A DNA stretch of 7,557 nt from Prevotellaceae bacterium UBA1746 (GCA_905369775.1 CAJPJR010000091.1:1-7557), one strand, 5' to 3'. Positions 1 to 6,125 are shown, numbered from the stretch's first letter. Notes: a model not told the origin generated them from the sequence alone. Numbers and translations are program-made.

Positions 1-686
1 CGACAAGAGAGTTAGAGTTCCATTATCCGCTCTCCGTCTTGGCCAACATGGGCTATGTGGTGCTCGCACTTGAACCCTCCGGCGCCATTGGTTACGGTGA
101 AGAATTCGCAGCGCGCCACATCAACACGTGGGGTAAACGTTCGGCCGACGACATCATTGAGGCCACAAAGGCCTTCATGGATGCACATCCCTACGTAGAC
201 CGTAAGAAAGTGGGCTGTATGGGCGCCAGCTACGGCGGATTCATGACCGAATACCTCCAAACACGCACCGATCTGTTTGCGGCTGCCATCAGCCATGCCG
301 GCATTTCCAACATTGCTTCCTACTGGGGTGGAGGTTATTGGGGGCACACTTACGGTGAAACTGCCCAATATGGGTCGTATCCCTGGAACAATCCCGAGCT
401 TTATGTGAAACAATCGGCCTTGTTCAATGCCGACAAAATTCACACACCGTTGCTACTTCTGCACGGAACGGCAGATACCAATGTGCCCACCAACGAGAGT
501 CAGCAATTGTTCACCGCCTTGCGCATCTTGGGACGCCCCGTTTCCTACATTCAAATCGAGGGCGCCAATCACGTTGTGACCGACTATGGCCAGCGGGTCA
601 AGTGGCAACAAACCATTATGGCGTGGTTTGCAAAGTATCTGCAAGGAGATGCTGCGTGGTGGAAGGGACTGGGCTTTAAAGATTAA
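1..686 (+). CDS. S9-family serine peptidase (prolyl oligopeptidase/acylaminoacyl-peptidase type), C-terminal part
   Basis: The reading frame is open from the left edge (first full codon at 3) to TAA at 684-686, so the 5' end is missing and about 227 residues of the C-terminal alpha/beta-hydrolase domain are visible. The triad is complete: nucleophile Ser in GASYGG (codon 228-230), Asp in HGTADTNVP (codon 474-476) and His in GANHVV (codon 570-572). In this family the missing N-terminal part is normally a beta-propeller that limits access to oligopeptides, often behind a secretion signal; neither can be seen here. The tryptophan- and glycine-rich stretch YWGGGYWGHTYGE after the nucleophile is typical of Bacteroidales members as I recall them. 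It probably cleaves peptides in the periplasm or cytoplasm; its exact specificity cannot be read from the sequence. A terminator follows 44 bases after the stop, so it is the last gene of its unit. Confidence 0.93.
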   Translation, partial: TRELEFHYPLSVLANMGYVVLALEPSGAIGYGEEFAARHINTWGKRSADDIIEATKAFMDAHPYVDRKKVGCMGASYGGFMTEYLQTRTDLFAAAISHAGISNIASYWGGGYWGHTYGETAQYGSYPWNNPELYVKQSALFNADKIHTPLLLLHGTADTNVPTNESQQLFTALRILGRPVSYIQIEGANHVVTDYGQRVKWQQTIMAWFAKYLQGDAAWWKGLGFKD

Positions 687-702
687 CCCATTTCAAATGG
701 GT
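686..702. repeat. Perfect 17-base inverted repeat at the peptidase stop codon
   Basis: ACCCATTT and AAATGGGT flank a single C and begin on the last base of the stop codon. As RNA it would make a short stem with a 3-base loop. No U-tract follows, so it is not an intrinsic terminator by itself. It may protect the mRNA 3' end or be incidental; the real terminator lies 29 bases further on. Confidence 0.5.
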
Positions 703-730
703 AATTCTGCCTTATTTGATTGAAAGAACG

Positions 731-764
731 AAGAAAGCGGGGTAAATAGCCCCCGCTTTCTTTG
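731..764 (+). terminator. Rho-independent terminator after the S9 peptidase
   Basis: A perfect 12-bp stem pairs AAGAAAGCGGGG (731-742) with CCCCGCTTTCTT (751-762) around an 8-base loop, with G:C pairs next to the loop. The downstream tract is T-rich but interrupted (TCTTTGTCTGTTTTC), so termination may be incomplete. Its tail overlaps the promoter of the next gene. Confidence 0.85.
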
Positions 765-792
765 TCTGTTTTCGTGATTCGCCGTAACTTTG
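761..792 (+). promoter_or_regulatory. Bacteroidota-type promoter for the lipoprotein gene
   Basis: TAACTTTG at 785-792 matches the phylum's -7 consensus TAnnTTTG. TTTG at 761-764 lies 20 bases upstream, the expected spacing for the -33 element. The inferred transcription start is near 798-800, giving a leader of roughly 15 bases before the ATG at 815. The -33 element is also the end of the preceding terminator stem. Confidence 0.75.
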
Positions 793-814
793 TCGAGTCG
801 TTTAGTAATATCTG

Positions 815-1654
815 ATGAAAATAAATTTTCTCCTTTTCGCCCTGTTTGTGGGGTTGTTGTGTACCGTTGGCTGTAAAAGCCGAACGGAGACCCCCGCCAT
901 CGTCACCGAACAACGCGTAGATTCCGTGAAAAGTGACAGTGTGGCCACTGATTCAACGTCGACTGCGGCCGAGACACCGATTCCCAAGAAAGCAGATGAG
1001 TATTTCGATGACTTTGCCTTCGCTTTCATGAAGAAACCGCGTTTTCAGCGTTCGCGTATCGTTTTCCCGCTGGAACATATTGTGGATGGAAAGCGTTCCG
1101 AAATTCAGAAGTCGGCGTGGAAATACGATCGCATGTATTCCGCGAGAGAAACCTACACTTTGATTTTCGACAGTCCCAAGGGAGCCGGCATGGCCAAGGA
1201 CACCAGTGTGACTCGAGTTGTGGTGGAAGAATTGGATCTTTCGCGACAGCGTATCAAAAGCTATCTCTTTTTGCGCGAAAATTCGGAATGGCGCCTGACG
1301 CGTCTCAGTGAAGAAAAAATGGAACGCAGTGCCAACAGTGATTTCTACGCTTTCTACCAGCGTTTCTCCACCGATCCGGCTTATCAGCGTGAGCACATCG
1401 CCTCGCAATTGGCTTTCTCCACTTTCGATGAGGACAACTTTAAGCGCATGGAAGGCTTCATTTCGGCTTCACAGTGGCCGGATTTTGCCCCAGAATTGCC
1501 CAAAAATAAGTTGACGAATGTGCTTTACGGACAGACCTTCAACAATTCGAATCTTCGCTTGCTGTCCATTTCATCGCTTTCCAGCGGATTGACGAGCACA
1601 CTTACCTTCCGCCGACGCAATGGTAAGTGGAAGTTGACGCGACTCGACAACTAA
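815..1654 (+). CDS. Lipoprotein with two related domains, DUF4348-like
   Basis: This 279-residue protein starts with Lys, a hydrophobic stretch (residues 5-16) and the lipobox TVGC, so Cys20 should be lipidated and the protein exported and anchored to a membrane. Residues 21-60 are a Ser/Thr/Pro-rich linker. The rest contains two similar units, about 61-164 and 175-277. Each begins with an aromatic-rich F..F...F segment followed by a charged region, and each ends in a near-identical strand, SEWRLTRL and GKWKLTRL. I recognise the layout as that of DUF4348 lipoproteins of Bacteroidales, from memory only. No catalytic motif is visible and the function is unknown. The start is supported by the signal peptide and by a promoter just upstream; there is no Shine-Dalgarno sequence. 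murB follows after 118 bases with no strong terminator between, so co-transcription is likely. Confidence 0.85.
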   Translation: MKINFLLFALFVGLLCTVGCKSRTETPAIVTEQRVDSVKSDSVATDSTSTAAETPIPKKADEYFDDFAFAFMKKPRFQRSRIVFPLEHIVDGKRSEIQKSAWKYDRMYSARETYTLIFDSPKGAGMAKDTSVTRVVVEELDLSRQRIKSYLFLRENSEWRLTRLSEEKMERSANSDFYAFYQRFSTDPAYQREHIASQLAFSTFDEDNFKRMEGFISASQWPDFAPELPKNKLTNVLYGQTFNNSNLRLLSISSLSSGLTSTLTFRRRNGKWKLTRLDN

Positions 1655-1772
1655 AGACCTGATCAAGCGATTGCCGGACGGAGTGCTCGGAATTTCTCAT
1701 GAGCTATTGGGGAATGGCCCCCTTACGGCAGGCGCGAACAACCGGAATGTCCACCATAAACGATAGACGACT

Positions 1773-2777
1773 ATGCCCTACTCTCTTCTTCACCACAACA
1801 CATTCGGAATAGAAGCCTCGTGCAAGCAATTTGTTGAGTATGCTTCAGTGCAGCAGCTCAAAGAAGCGATTGCACACCTCGGAGAGGCAGCATGGATGCA
1901 CATCGGTGCAGGTAGTAATTTGCTCTTTGTCCATGATTTTGACGGAGTGATCTTCCACAGTAAGATCGTGGGCAAGGAAGTTCTGGCCGAGACAGCTGAC
2001 GAACTGCTCTTGCGTGTCGGTGCGGGAGAGGTTTTTGACACGCTGGTGGCCTATTGTATCGAACGAGGCTACCATGGGCTGGAAAACCTCTCCCTCATTC
2101 CCGGTGAGGTCGGCGCAGGCGCTGTGCAAAACGTCGGTGCCTATGGTGTAGAAGCCGGCGATTGCATTGAGCGCGTGGAAACGGTGGAAGTGGCGAGCGG
2201 TAAAGAACGCGTATTCTCGCACGATGAATGCCAATATGCTTATCGTAGCAGCTTTTTCAAGCACGAAGGTGCACATCGCTTTGCGGTAACTCATGTGGTG
2301 TTTCGGTTGCGCAAGCATTTCACCCCGGTTTTGACGCACAAAGCAGTGACTCGTGCGTTGGAGGCCATGGGTGTTCGTTGCGCAGAGGAGGCGACCGCAC
2401 AGCAAACGCGCGATGCCATCATCCAAGTGCGCCGTTCGAAGTTGCCCGATCCCGCGGAAGTGGGTAGCGCAGGCTCCTTCTTTATGAATCCGGTGGTGTC
2501 CACGGAGAAACTCACCGAACTGCTGAACCTCTATCCCGACATGCCGCACTATGATTTGCCCCAGGGGGCAAAAATCCCCGCAGCTTGGCTCATCGAGCAG
2601 TGTGGATGGAAGGGACGCCGCATGGGCGGTGCCGGTGTGCACGCTTTGCAGCCGCTTGTGCTCATCAATGTGGACCATGCCACGGGCGAAGAAGTGGCAA
2701 AATTGGCAGAAGCCATCCGCACCGACGTGGAAATGAAATTCGGAATCCTGATTTCACCAGAAGTATTGTACATTTGA
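1773..2777 (+). CDS. murB: UDP-N-acetylenolpyruvoylglucosamine reductase (MurB, type I)
   Basis: MurB is the cytoplasmic FAD enzyme that uses NADPH to reduce UDP-GlcNAc-enolpyruvate to UDP-MurNAc, the second committed step of peptidoglycan synthesis. The 334 residues have the expected length and motifs: NTFGI near the N-terminus (9-13), the FAD-binding GAGSN (45-49), SLIPGEVGAGAVQNVGAYG (107-124), YRSSFFK (157-163) containing the conserved Arg158, GSFFMNP (234-240) with proton-donor Ser235, and the C-terminal Glu330 in SPEVLYI. Tyr157 and the long central insert mark type I, the E. coli-like form. All key residues are present. The ATG at 1773 fits because NTFGI lies within ten residues of the start, as in relatives. 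No Shine-Dalgarno and no TAnnTTTG box are visible in the 118 bases upstream, so expression probably comes from the lipoprotein promoter. That spacer can fold into a GGGG/CCCC hairpin inside a TGCCG/CGGCA stem. Confidence 0.97.
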   Translation: MPYSLLHHNTFGIEASCKQFVEYASVQQLKEAIAHLGEAAWMHIGAGSNLLFVHDFDGVIFHSKIVGKEVLAETADELLLRVGAGEVFDTLVAYCIERGYHGLENLSLIPGEVGAGAVQNVGAYGVEAGDCIERVETVEVASGKERVFSHDECQYAYRSSFFKHEGAHRFAVTHVVFRLRKHFTPVLTHKAVTRALEAMGVRCAEEATAQQTRDAIIQVRRSKLPDPAEVGSAGSFFMNPVVSTEKLTELLNLYPDMPHYDLPQGAKIPAAWLIEQCGWKGRRMGGAGVHALQPLVLINVDHATGEEVAKLAEAIRTDVEMKFGILISPEVLYI

Positions 2778-2828
2778 CGAAGTAGGCTCGACGATTTATA
2801 CGAAGTTCTACTTTTACTCTCTCACACT

Positions 2829-2863
2829 AAAAAGGAACGCCCGGAAGAGGGCGTTCCTTTTTT
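2829..2863 (+). terminator. Strong terminator after murB, usable in both directions
   Basis: A 14-bp perfect stem pairs AAAAAGGAACGCCC (2829-2842) with GGGCGTTCCTTTTT (2849-2862) around the 6-base loop GGAAGA. A run of six T follows on the plus strand, and five A precede it, which give a U-run on the minus strand. It ends the murB unit and could also stop any minus-strand transcript running through from the transporter gene. Confidence 0.92.
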
Positions 2864-3270
2864 GCTTTGCGGCGGTGAAGCTTTCTTTTCTTCCTTTCTA
2901 CAGGCGAATACTTGGGTGTTATGATTTTAATTCGCTGATGATTAGATGGTTAATATGGTGATTAAACAACGAGAAACGTACGCTATTTCTTCTTTTCGTA
3001 CGGTTCCAGTGGTGTGCCTTCGGAGCTTTCCGTTGTTCACATAGCAGTTTCTGTCAATCGTTGCGGGCTTTCATGCTTTTGCTCCCTTGTTTTTCTAAAA
3101 ACCTCCCGCATTTTTTCTCTTTCTCCCCACCTTGCGTGACTCCCTCACCTGAGAGCGGATGAATGTGGGGAGGCAGCAGCGTACGGCTGCAGTGTTGGGC
3201 TTGCAGCATGCAGAGCCGCGGATCGCCAGCGCTGGGGCGTGGATAAGAGCGTAAGAGGGAGCGCTCAATT
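2864..3270. other. Convergent spacer without a convincing gene; right part rich in inverted repeats
   Basis: This stretch separates murB from the converging transporter gene. The left part (to about 3120) is AT- and pyrimidine-rich and contains one imperfect hairpin, 2973-2982 with 2997-3006 (one mismatch). The right part is GC-richer and holds several inverted repeats in a row: CTCCCCAC/GTGGGGAG (3123-3130 with 3165-3172), GCAGC/GCTGC (3176-3180 with 3186-3190), GGCTTGCA with TGCAGAGCC (3198-3217, one bulge), CCAGCGCTGG (3226-3235), and GGATAAGAGCG with CGCTC plus TTATCC (3241-3276, into the transporter's stop codon). CGTACG occurs three times (2977, 2997, 3180). I find no TAnnTTTG promoter on either strand, no tRNA, and no reading frame that resembles a known protein. 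It could be a 3' untranslated region, an unrecognised structured RNA, or plain spacer. Confidence 0.4.
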
Positions 3271-4197
3271 TTATCCGAGCACAGCGCCCAAGCAAAGGCA
3301 GATCATACTGAGCAACACGAAAGCTAAATCTACCGCCTTCGAGCGGAGGTTATGTTCGTGTAGGAGGAACGCTCCAAAAAGGAAGCTTACTAACACGCTG
3401 CTGCGCCGCGTCATGGACACAACCGCGATGAGTGCACCCGGAACAGACAGCGCATAGAAGTAAAACAAGTCCGCCGCGGTGAGAAAAAGGCTAATGCCCA
3501 CGATGCTCCAACGCCAGTGGAAGGGTGTTGTTTGCTTTCGAGTGGGCCACCAAAGGATGAAAAAAATGAGCAGCATCAGTGCAAACTGGTAGTAATTGTA
3601 CCATGATTGTACAAAAATCGCGTTTAGTCCCTGTCCTCCCCTGTCGGCTGGGGCCAGTAGGAATTTATCGTACAATCCGCTGCAGGCTCCGAGCACAGCA
3701 GCGAGCACGAGCAATAAGATGTAGCGGTTGTGGAGAAAGTGTATGCCTTCTTTGCGACCACTGCGGCTAAGCAGAAAGAAAGAAACGATGGCCAACAACA
3801 CGCCTGCCCATTGCCAGAAGTTGAATTGTTCGTGATAGATGAGCAAAGCTCCAATGAGCGTCATGACCGGACGGGTGGCGTTGATCGGTCCTACCAGCGT
3901 GAGAGGCAAATGTTTGATGGCAAAATAGCCGCAAACCCATGAGGTCAAGACAATGAGGGCTTTGCCGACGACTAACAGGTGGTGCGTGATGGGCGCTGAG
4001 GGGACGTACCAGTGGCTCTGGGGCGAAATCCAAGAAAATTGGCTTGCACACAGGAGCGGAAGGAAGAGGAGACTACTCAATGCGGTGTTGATGAGCAGAA
4101 CCGGGATGACAGCATTGTCGCGCAGCGATTGTTTTTTGAACACATCATAGAAGCCGAGCAGTGCTGCGGAAGCTACGGCAAGAAAAAACCACGTCAT
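3271..4197 (-). CDS. EamA/DMT-superfamily membrane transporter
   Basis: This 308-residue, highly hydrophobic protein has about ten candidate membrane helices and the two-fold repeat of the drug/metabolite transporter superfamily (EamA domains at about 1-143 and 157-306). The repeat is visible in matching segments, FAIKHLPLTLVGPINATRP (92-110) leading to IYHEQ, and YFYALSVPGALIAVVSMTRR (246-265) leading to LLHEH. In the family such proteins sit in the inner membrane and export or import small metabolites; the substrate cannot be told here. The gene starts 25 bases after the truA stop on the same strand and has no promoter or Shine-Dalgarno sequence of its own, so it is probably co-transcribed with truA. 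The stop codon is part of an imperfect stem with downstream sequence (GGATAA/TTATCC). I see no U-tract terminator directly after it. Confidence 0.9.
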   Translation of the reverse strand: MTWFFLAVASAALLGFYDVFKKQSLRDNAVIPVLLINTALSSLLFLPLLCASQFSWISPQSHWYVPSAPITHHLLVVGKALIVLTSWVCGYFAIKHLPLTLVGPINATRPVMTLIGALLIYHEQFNFWQWAGVLLAIVSFFLLSRSGRKEGIHFLHNRYILLLVLAAVLGACSGLYDKFLLAPADRGGQGLNAIFVQSWYNYYQFALMLLIFFILWWPTRKQTTPFHWRWSIVGISLFLTAADLFYFYALSVPGALIAVVSMTRRSSVLVSFLFGAFLLHEHNLRSKAVDLAFVLLSMICLCLGAVLG

Positions 4198-4222
4198 TTG
4201 TGAAATAATAGAGCGAGAGTGA

Positions 4223-4951
4223 TCAATATTGGATATCTACGAGGAATAGCGCGTTGCCCGGAACACTTTCTCCTGCCGAGCAGCGATTTTTGGCTGCGAT
4301 GACGGCTTTGAATTCCTCGAGTGTCATTCGCCCGCGCCCGACTTCCAAAAGTGTACCTACAATGGCACGTACCATGTTGCGCAGAAAGCGATTGGCTGTG
4401 ATTTCAAAACGCCAATGGTCGTCCTTTACTTGCGTCCAGCGCGCTTGCGTTACCTGGCAAATATTGGTCTTTTGGTCGTTGTTCACCTTCGAAAAACTTG
4501 TGAAGTCGTCGGTTTCCAACAGGAGTTCGGCAGCACGGTTCATCAGTTCGTAGTCGGGGGCGAAAGTAAGGCGGGCGGCATAGTGGCGCAGGTAGGGATT
4601 TTTGTGCCTGTAGACGAAATAATGATAGGTGCGGCGCTTGGCATCGAAACGAGCATGTAGATGTGCATCGACTTGTCGGACCTCTTGGATGGCAATGTCC
4701 GGAGGCAGGATGCGATTGAGGCGAAATGCCATTTGATCTGGGTCTATTGTTTGATCGGTGTCAAAGTGTGCCACCATCATCGAGGCGTGTACGCCCGTAT
4801 CGGTGCGTCCGGCTCCTACGCATTCCGTAGGGACGGGAAGCAGCTTGGTGAGTGCGTCGTTGAGGCGGGCCTGGACGCTGTCGGCATTGGGTTGTACTTG
4901 CCAGCCGTGGTAGTTTGTGCCGTCGTAGGAGAGGGTGATAAAGTAGCGCAT
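4223..4951 (-). CDS. truA: tRNA pseudouridine(38-40) synthase TruA
   Basis: TruA converts uridines 38, 39 and 40 in the anticodon stem-loop of many tRNAs to pseudouridine. The 242-residue length is normal. The catalytic motif GRTDTGVHA spans 48-56, with nucleophile Asp51. Other family segments are present: YDGTNYHGWQ (9-18), HARFDAKRRTYHY (99-111), DFTSFSK (149-155), ANRFLRNMVRAIVG (186-199) and the C-terminal ALFLVDIQY. The ATG at 4951 is right because YFITLSYDGT begins at residue 3, as in homologues. The base run just upstream is pyrimidine-rich with no Shine-Dalgarno. The gene lies 98 bases downstream of rplI on the same strand, but an intrinsic terminator sits between them and ends about 30 bases before the start. 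No TAnnTTTG box is found, so transcription may depend on read-through from the ribosomal protein operon. Confidence 0.97.
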   Translation of the reverse strand: MRYFITLSYDGTNYHGWQVQPNADSVQARLNDALTKLLPVPTECVGAGRTDTGVHASMMVAHFDTDQTIDPDQMAFRLNRILPPDIAIQEVRQVDAHLHARFDAKRRTYHYFVYRHKNPYLRHYAARLTFAPDYELMNRAAELLLETDDFTSFSKVNNDQKTNICQVTQARWTQVKDDHWRFEITANRFLRNMVRAIVGTLLEVGRGRMTLEEFKAVIAAKNRCSAGESVPGNALFLVDIQY

Positions 4952-4981
4952 GGCGGAGAGGATAGAGAAAGTGGAAGCGAC

Positions 4982-5016
4982 AAAAAAAGCCGTGTCTCAA
5001 GGTATTGAGACACGGC
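4982..5016 (-). terminator. Rho-independent terminator of the rpsF-rpsR-rplI operon
   Basis: A perfect 12-bp stem (4989-5000 with 5005-5016) closes a 4-base loop. On the minus strand it is followed by seven T (A at 4982-4988 on the plus strand). It lies 33 bases past the rplI stop and only about 30 bases before the truA start. Its strength suggests most ribosomal protein transcripts end here. There is no matching T-run in the plus direction. Confidence 0.92.
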
Positions 5017-5049
5017 CTGTGTTGTTGGTGAGTTGCACCGTAGATGAGA

Positions 5050-5499
5050 TTAAGCTTCTTCGGCTACTACTTCGAAAGCTACTTCTGCGGTGACATCCTT
5101 GTGGAGTTTCACGGCAGCTTTGTAGGCACCTACTTCCTTAACGTCCTTGAGCACGATGCTCTTGCGGTCAACTTCGATGCCGCGCTTAGCGAGTTCTTCG
5201 GCGATGTGGAGGTTGGTTACCGAACCATAGATGGCACCGGTAGCGCTCACCTTGGTTGCGATCTTGATACCCTCAACAGCGTTGATCTTCTCGGCCAGTG
5301 CGATGGCGTCGTTCTTGATCTTTTCGAGCTTGTGTGCCTGTTGCTTGAGCGTTTCAGCCAATTCCTTTTTGGCAGAAGCCGATGCGAGGACAGCTTTACC
5401 CGTGGGGATGAGGAAGTTGCGGCCGTAGCCGTCTTTCACGGTGACGATTTCGTTCTTGAAACCGAGACCCTGCACGTTTTCTTTGAGAATGAGTTCCAT
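5050..5499 (-). CDS. rplI: 50S ribosomal protein bL9
   Basis: bL9 is a two-domain protein of the large subunit that binds 23S rRNA near the base of the L1 stalk. Its long helix reaches out from the ribosome, and loss affects frame maintenance and neighbouring ribosome spacing. The 149 residues match the family length. The rRNA-binding N-terminal domain is clear, with DGYGRNFLIP at 23-32, followed by the charged connecting helix (about 43-75) and a C-terminal domain beginning near IKIATKVSATGAIYGSVT. The start at 5499 places LKENVQGLG at the expected position and has an AGGAGGT Shine-Dalgarno six bases upstream. It is the third gene of the rpsF operon, 20 bases after rpsR, and the terminator follows directly. 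The strong Shine-Dalgarno is unusual for this phylum. Confidence 0.98.
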   Translation of the reverse strand: MELILKENVQGLGFKNEIVTVKDGYGRNFLIPTGKAVLASASAKKELAETLKQQAHKLEKIKNDAIALAEKINAVEGIKIATKVSATGAIYGSVTNLHIAEELAKRGIEVDRKSIVLKDVKEVGAYKAAVKLHKDVTAEVAFEVVAEEA

Positions 5500-5505
5500 G
5501 TGTAT

Positions 5506-5512
5506 ACCTCCT
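5506..5512 (-). promoter_or_regulatory. Strong Shine-Dalgarno of rplI
   Basis: On the minus strand AGGAGGT lies six bases before the rplI ATG, inside the 20-base rpsR-rplI gap. Seven bases can pair with the conserved CCUCCU tail of 16S rRNA. Apart from rpsR, no other start in the window has such a site. Confidence 0.85.
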
Positions 5513-5519
5513 CTTTTAA

Positions 5520-5786
5520 TTATTTCATCAAGTCAGTTACGTAGGGCAGGAGCGAAAGGTGACGTGCACGCTTTACGGCCTGTGCCACGCGGCGCTGGAA
5601 CTTCAAAGAAGTGCCGGTAATGCGACGCGGCAGGATCTTTCCCTGTTCGTTGAGGAACTTCTTGAGGAATTCGGGATCTTTGTAGTCGATATACTTGATA
5701 CCGCTCTTCTTGAAACGGCAATACTTCTTCTTCTTGACGTCAACGGTGGGGGGAGTCAAGTAGCGAATTTCAGATGCTTGTGCCAT
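5520..5786 (-). CDS. rpsR: 30S ribosomal protein bS18
   Basis: bS18 binds bS6 as a heterodimer and joins the platform of the small subunit, contacting 16S rRNA next to the mRNA exit. The 88-residue protein carries the family core, YCRFKKSGIKYIDYKDP (22-38), then LPRRITGTSLKFQRRVAQAV (52-71) and the C-terminal RARHLSLLPY, with many basic residues for rRNA contact. The length and the N-terminal extension MAQASEIRYLTPP fit Bacteroidales relatives. The start at 5786 is fixed by the AAAGGAGG Shine-Dalgarno eight bases upstream. The gene begins three bases after the rpsF stop, so its Shine-Dalgarno is embedded in the last rpsF codons and the two are probably translationally linked. In this phylum bS18 is reported to help hide the anti-Shine-Dalgarno of 16S rRNA, which makes the strong site on its own mRNA notable. 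Confidence 0.98.
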   Translation of the reverse strand: MAQASEIRYLTPPTVDVKKKKYCRFKKSGIKYIDYKDPEFLKKFLNEQGKILPRRITGTSLKFQRRVAQAVKRARHLSLLPYVTDLMK

Positions 5787-5789
5787 GGT

Positions 5790-6125
5790 TTAGTCCTCCT
5801 TTTTGTTAGAACGACGTTTTGCAGCGTATTCAGCAGCAAACTTGTCGAGTTTTACAGTCAGAAAACGGATTACGCGCTCGTCACGACGGAAACCGACTTC
5901 CAGTTTTTCTACAACGGTGGGGTCTGCCTTGAACTCCAACAACTGATAGAAACCGGTGCTCTTCTTGTCGATGGCGTAAGCCAGCTTCTTGAGGCCCCAG
6001 TTTTCTTCATTGATAACCTCTGCGCCGTTGGCGGTGAGGATACCCTTGAATTTTTCGACCGTCTCCTTCATCTGAACATCAGACAAAACGGGAGTAAGGA
6101 TGAAAACGGTCTCATACTGATTCAT
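5790..6125 (-). CDS. rpsF: 30S ribosomal protein bS6
   Basis: bS6 pairs with bS18 and helps fold the central domain of 16S rRNA on the 30S platform. From the ATG at 6123-6125 the protein has 111 residues, starting MNQYETVFILTPVLS, with the conserved ENWGLKKLAYAIDKKSTGFY (41-60) and RDERVIRFLTVKLDK (81-95) segments and a charged tail ending NKKED. A second ATG lies directly before this one (6126-6128), so a one-residue-longer start is possible. The frame stays open further upstream to about 6281, but that extension covers the predicted promoter and leader and has no family similarity. No Shine-Dalgarno precedes the start. A Bacteroidota promoter lies about 95 bases upstream, and the leader contains a candidate S6:S18-binding structure. 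It is the first gene of rpsF-rpsR-rplI. Confidence 0.97.
   Translation of the reverse strand: MNQYETVFILTPVLSDVQMKETVEKFKGILTANGAEVINEENWGLKKLAYAIDKKSTGFYQLLEFKADPTVVEKLEVGFRRDERVIRFLTVKLDKFAAEYAAKRRSNKKED
5795..5802 (-). promoter_or_regulatory. Strong Shine-Dalgarno of rpsR, inside the end of rpsF
   Basis: On the minus strand AAAGGAGG lies eight bases before the rpsR ATG. The same bases encode the final Lys-Lys-Glu of bS6 (NKKED end). Up to eight consecutive pairs with the 16S 3' tail are possible if the tail reads CCUCCUUU, as I recall for Bacteroidota. Confidence 0.88.

Noticed and set aside
1699..1812. 37-codon plus-strand frame starting in the lipoprotein-murB gap and overlapping murB
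   Set aside because: It has no Shine-Dalgarno, no promoter and no family resemblance, and it overlaps the murB start by about 40 bases in another frame. A leader peptide cannot be excluded, but nothing supports one.
1845..2678. 277-codon open frame on the minus strand opposite murB
   Set aside because: It lies wholly antisense to a clear murB, resembles no protein family I know, and is rich in His and Cys, as expected for a mirror frame. It is treated as a shadow.
3136..3170. CTGAGA near 3148 as part of a TPP riboswitch
   Set aside because: Only this short motif matches. The other conserved THI-box segments are absent and no thiamine gene lies downstream on either strand.
2864..3270. Insertion sequence, CRISPR array or tRNA in the gene-free spacer
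   Set aside because: There is no transposase remnant, no regularly spaced direct repeats, and no T-loop or acceptor-stem pattern.
3241..3276. Stem at the transporter stop codon as an intrinsic terminator
   Set aside because: The stem has a 4-base bulge, and the minus-strand sequence after it is ACGCC rather than a U-tract.
3095..3295. 66-codon minus-strand frame in the convergent spacer
   Set aside because: It overlaps the end of the transporter gene. Its composition (Arg, Ala, Cys) looks random, and no promoter or ribosome site precedes it.
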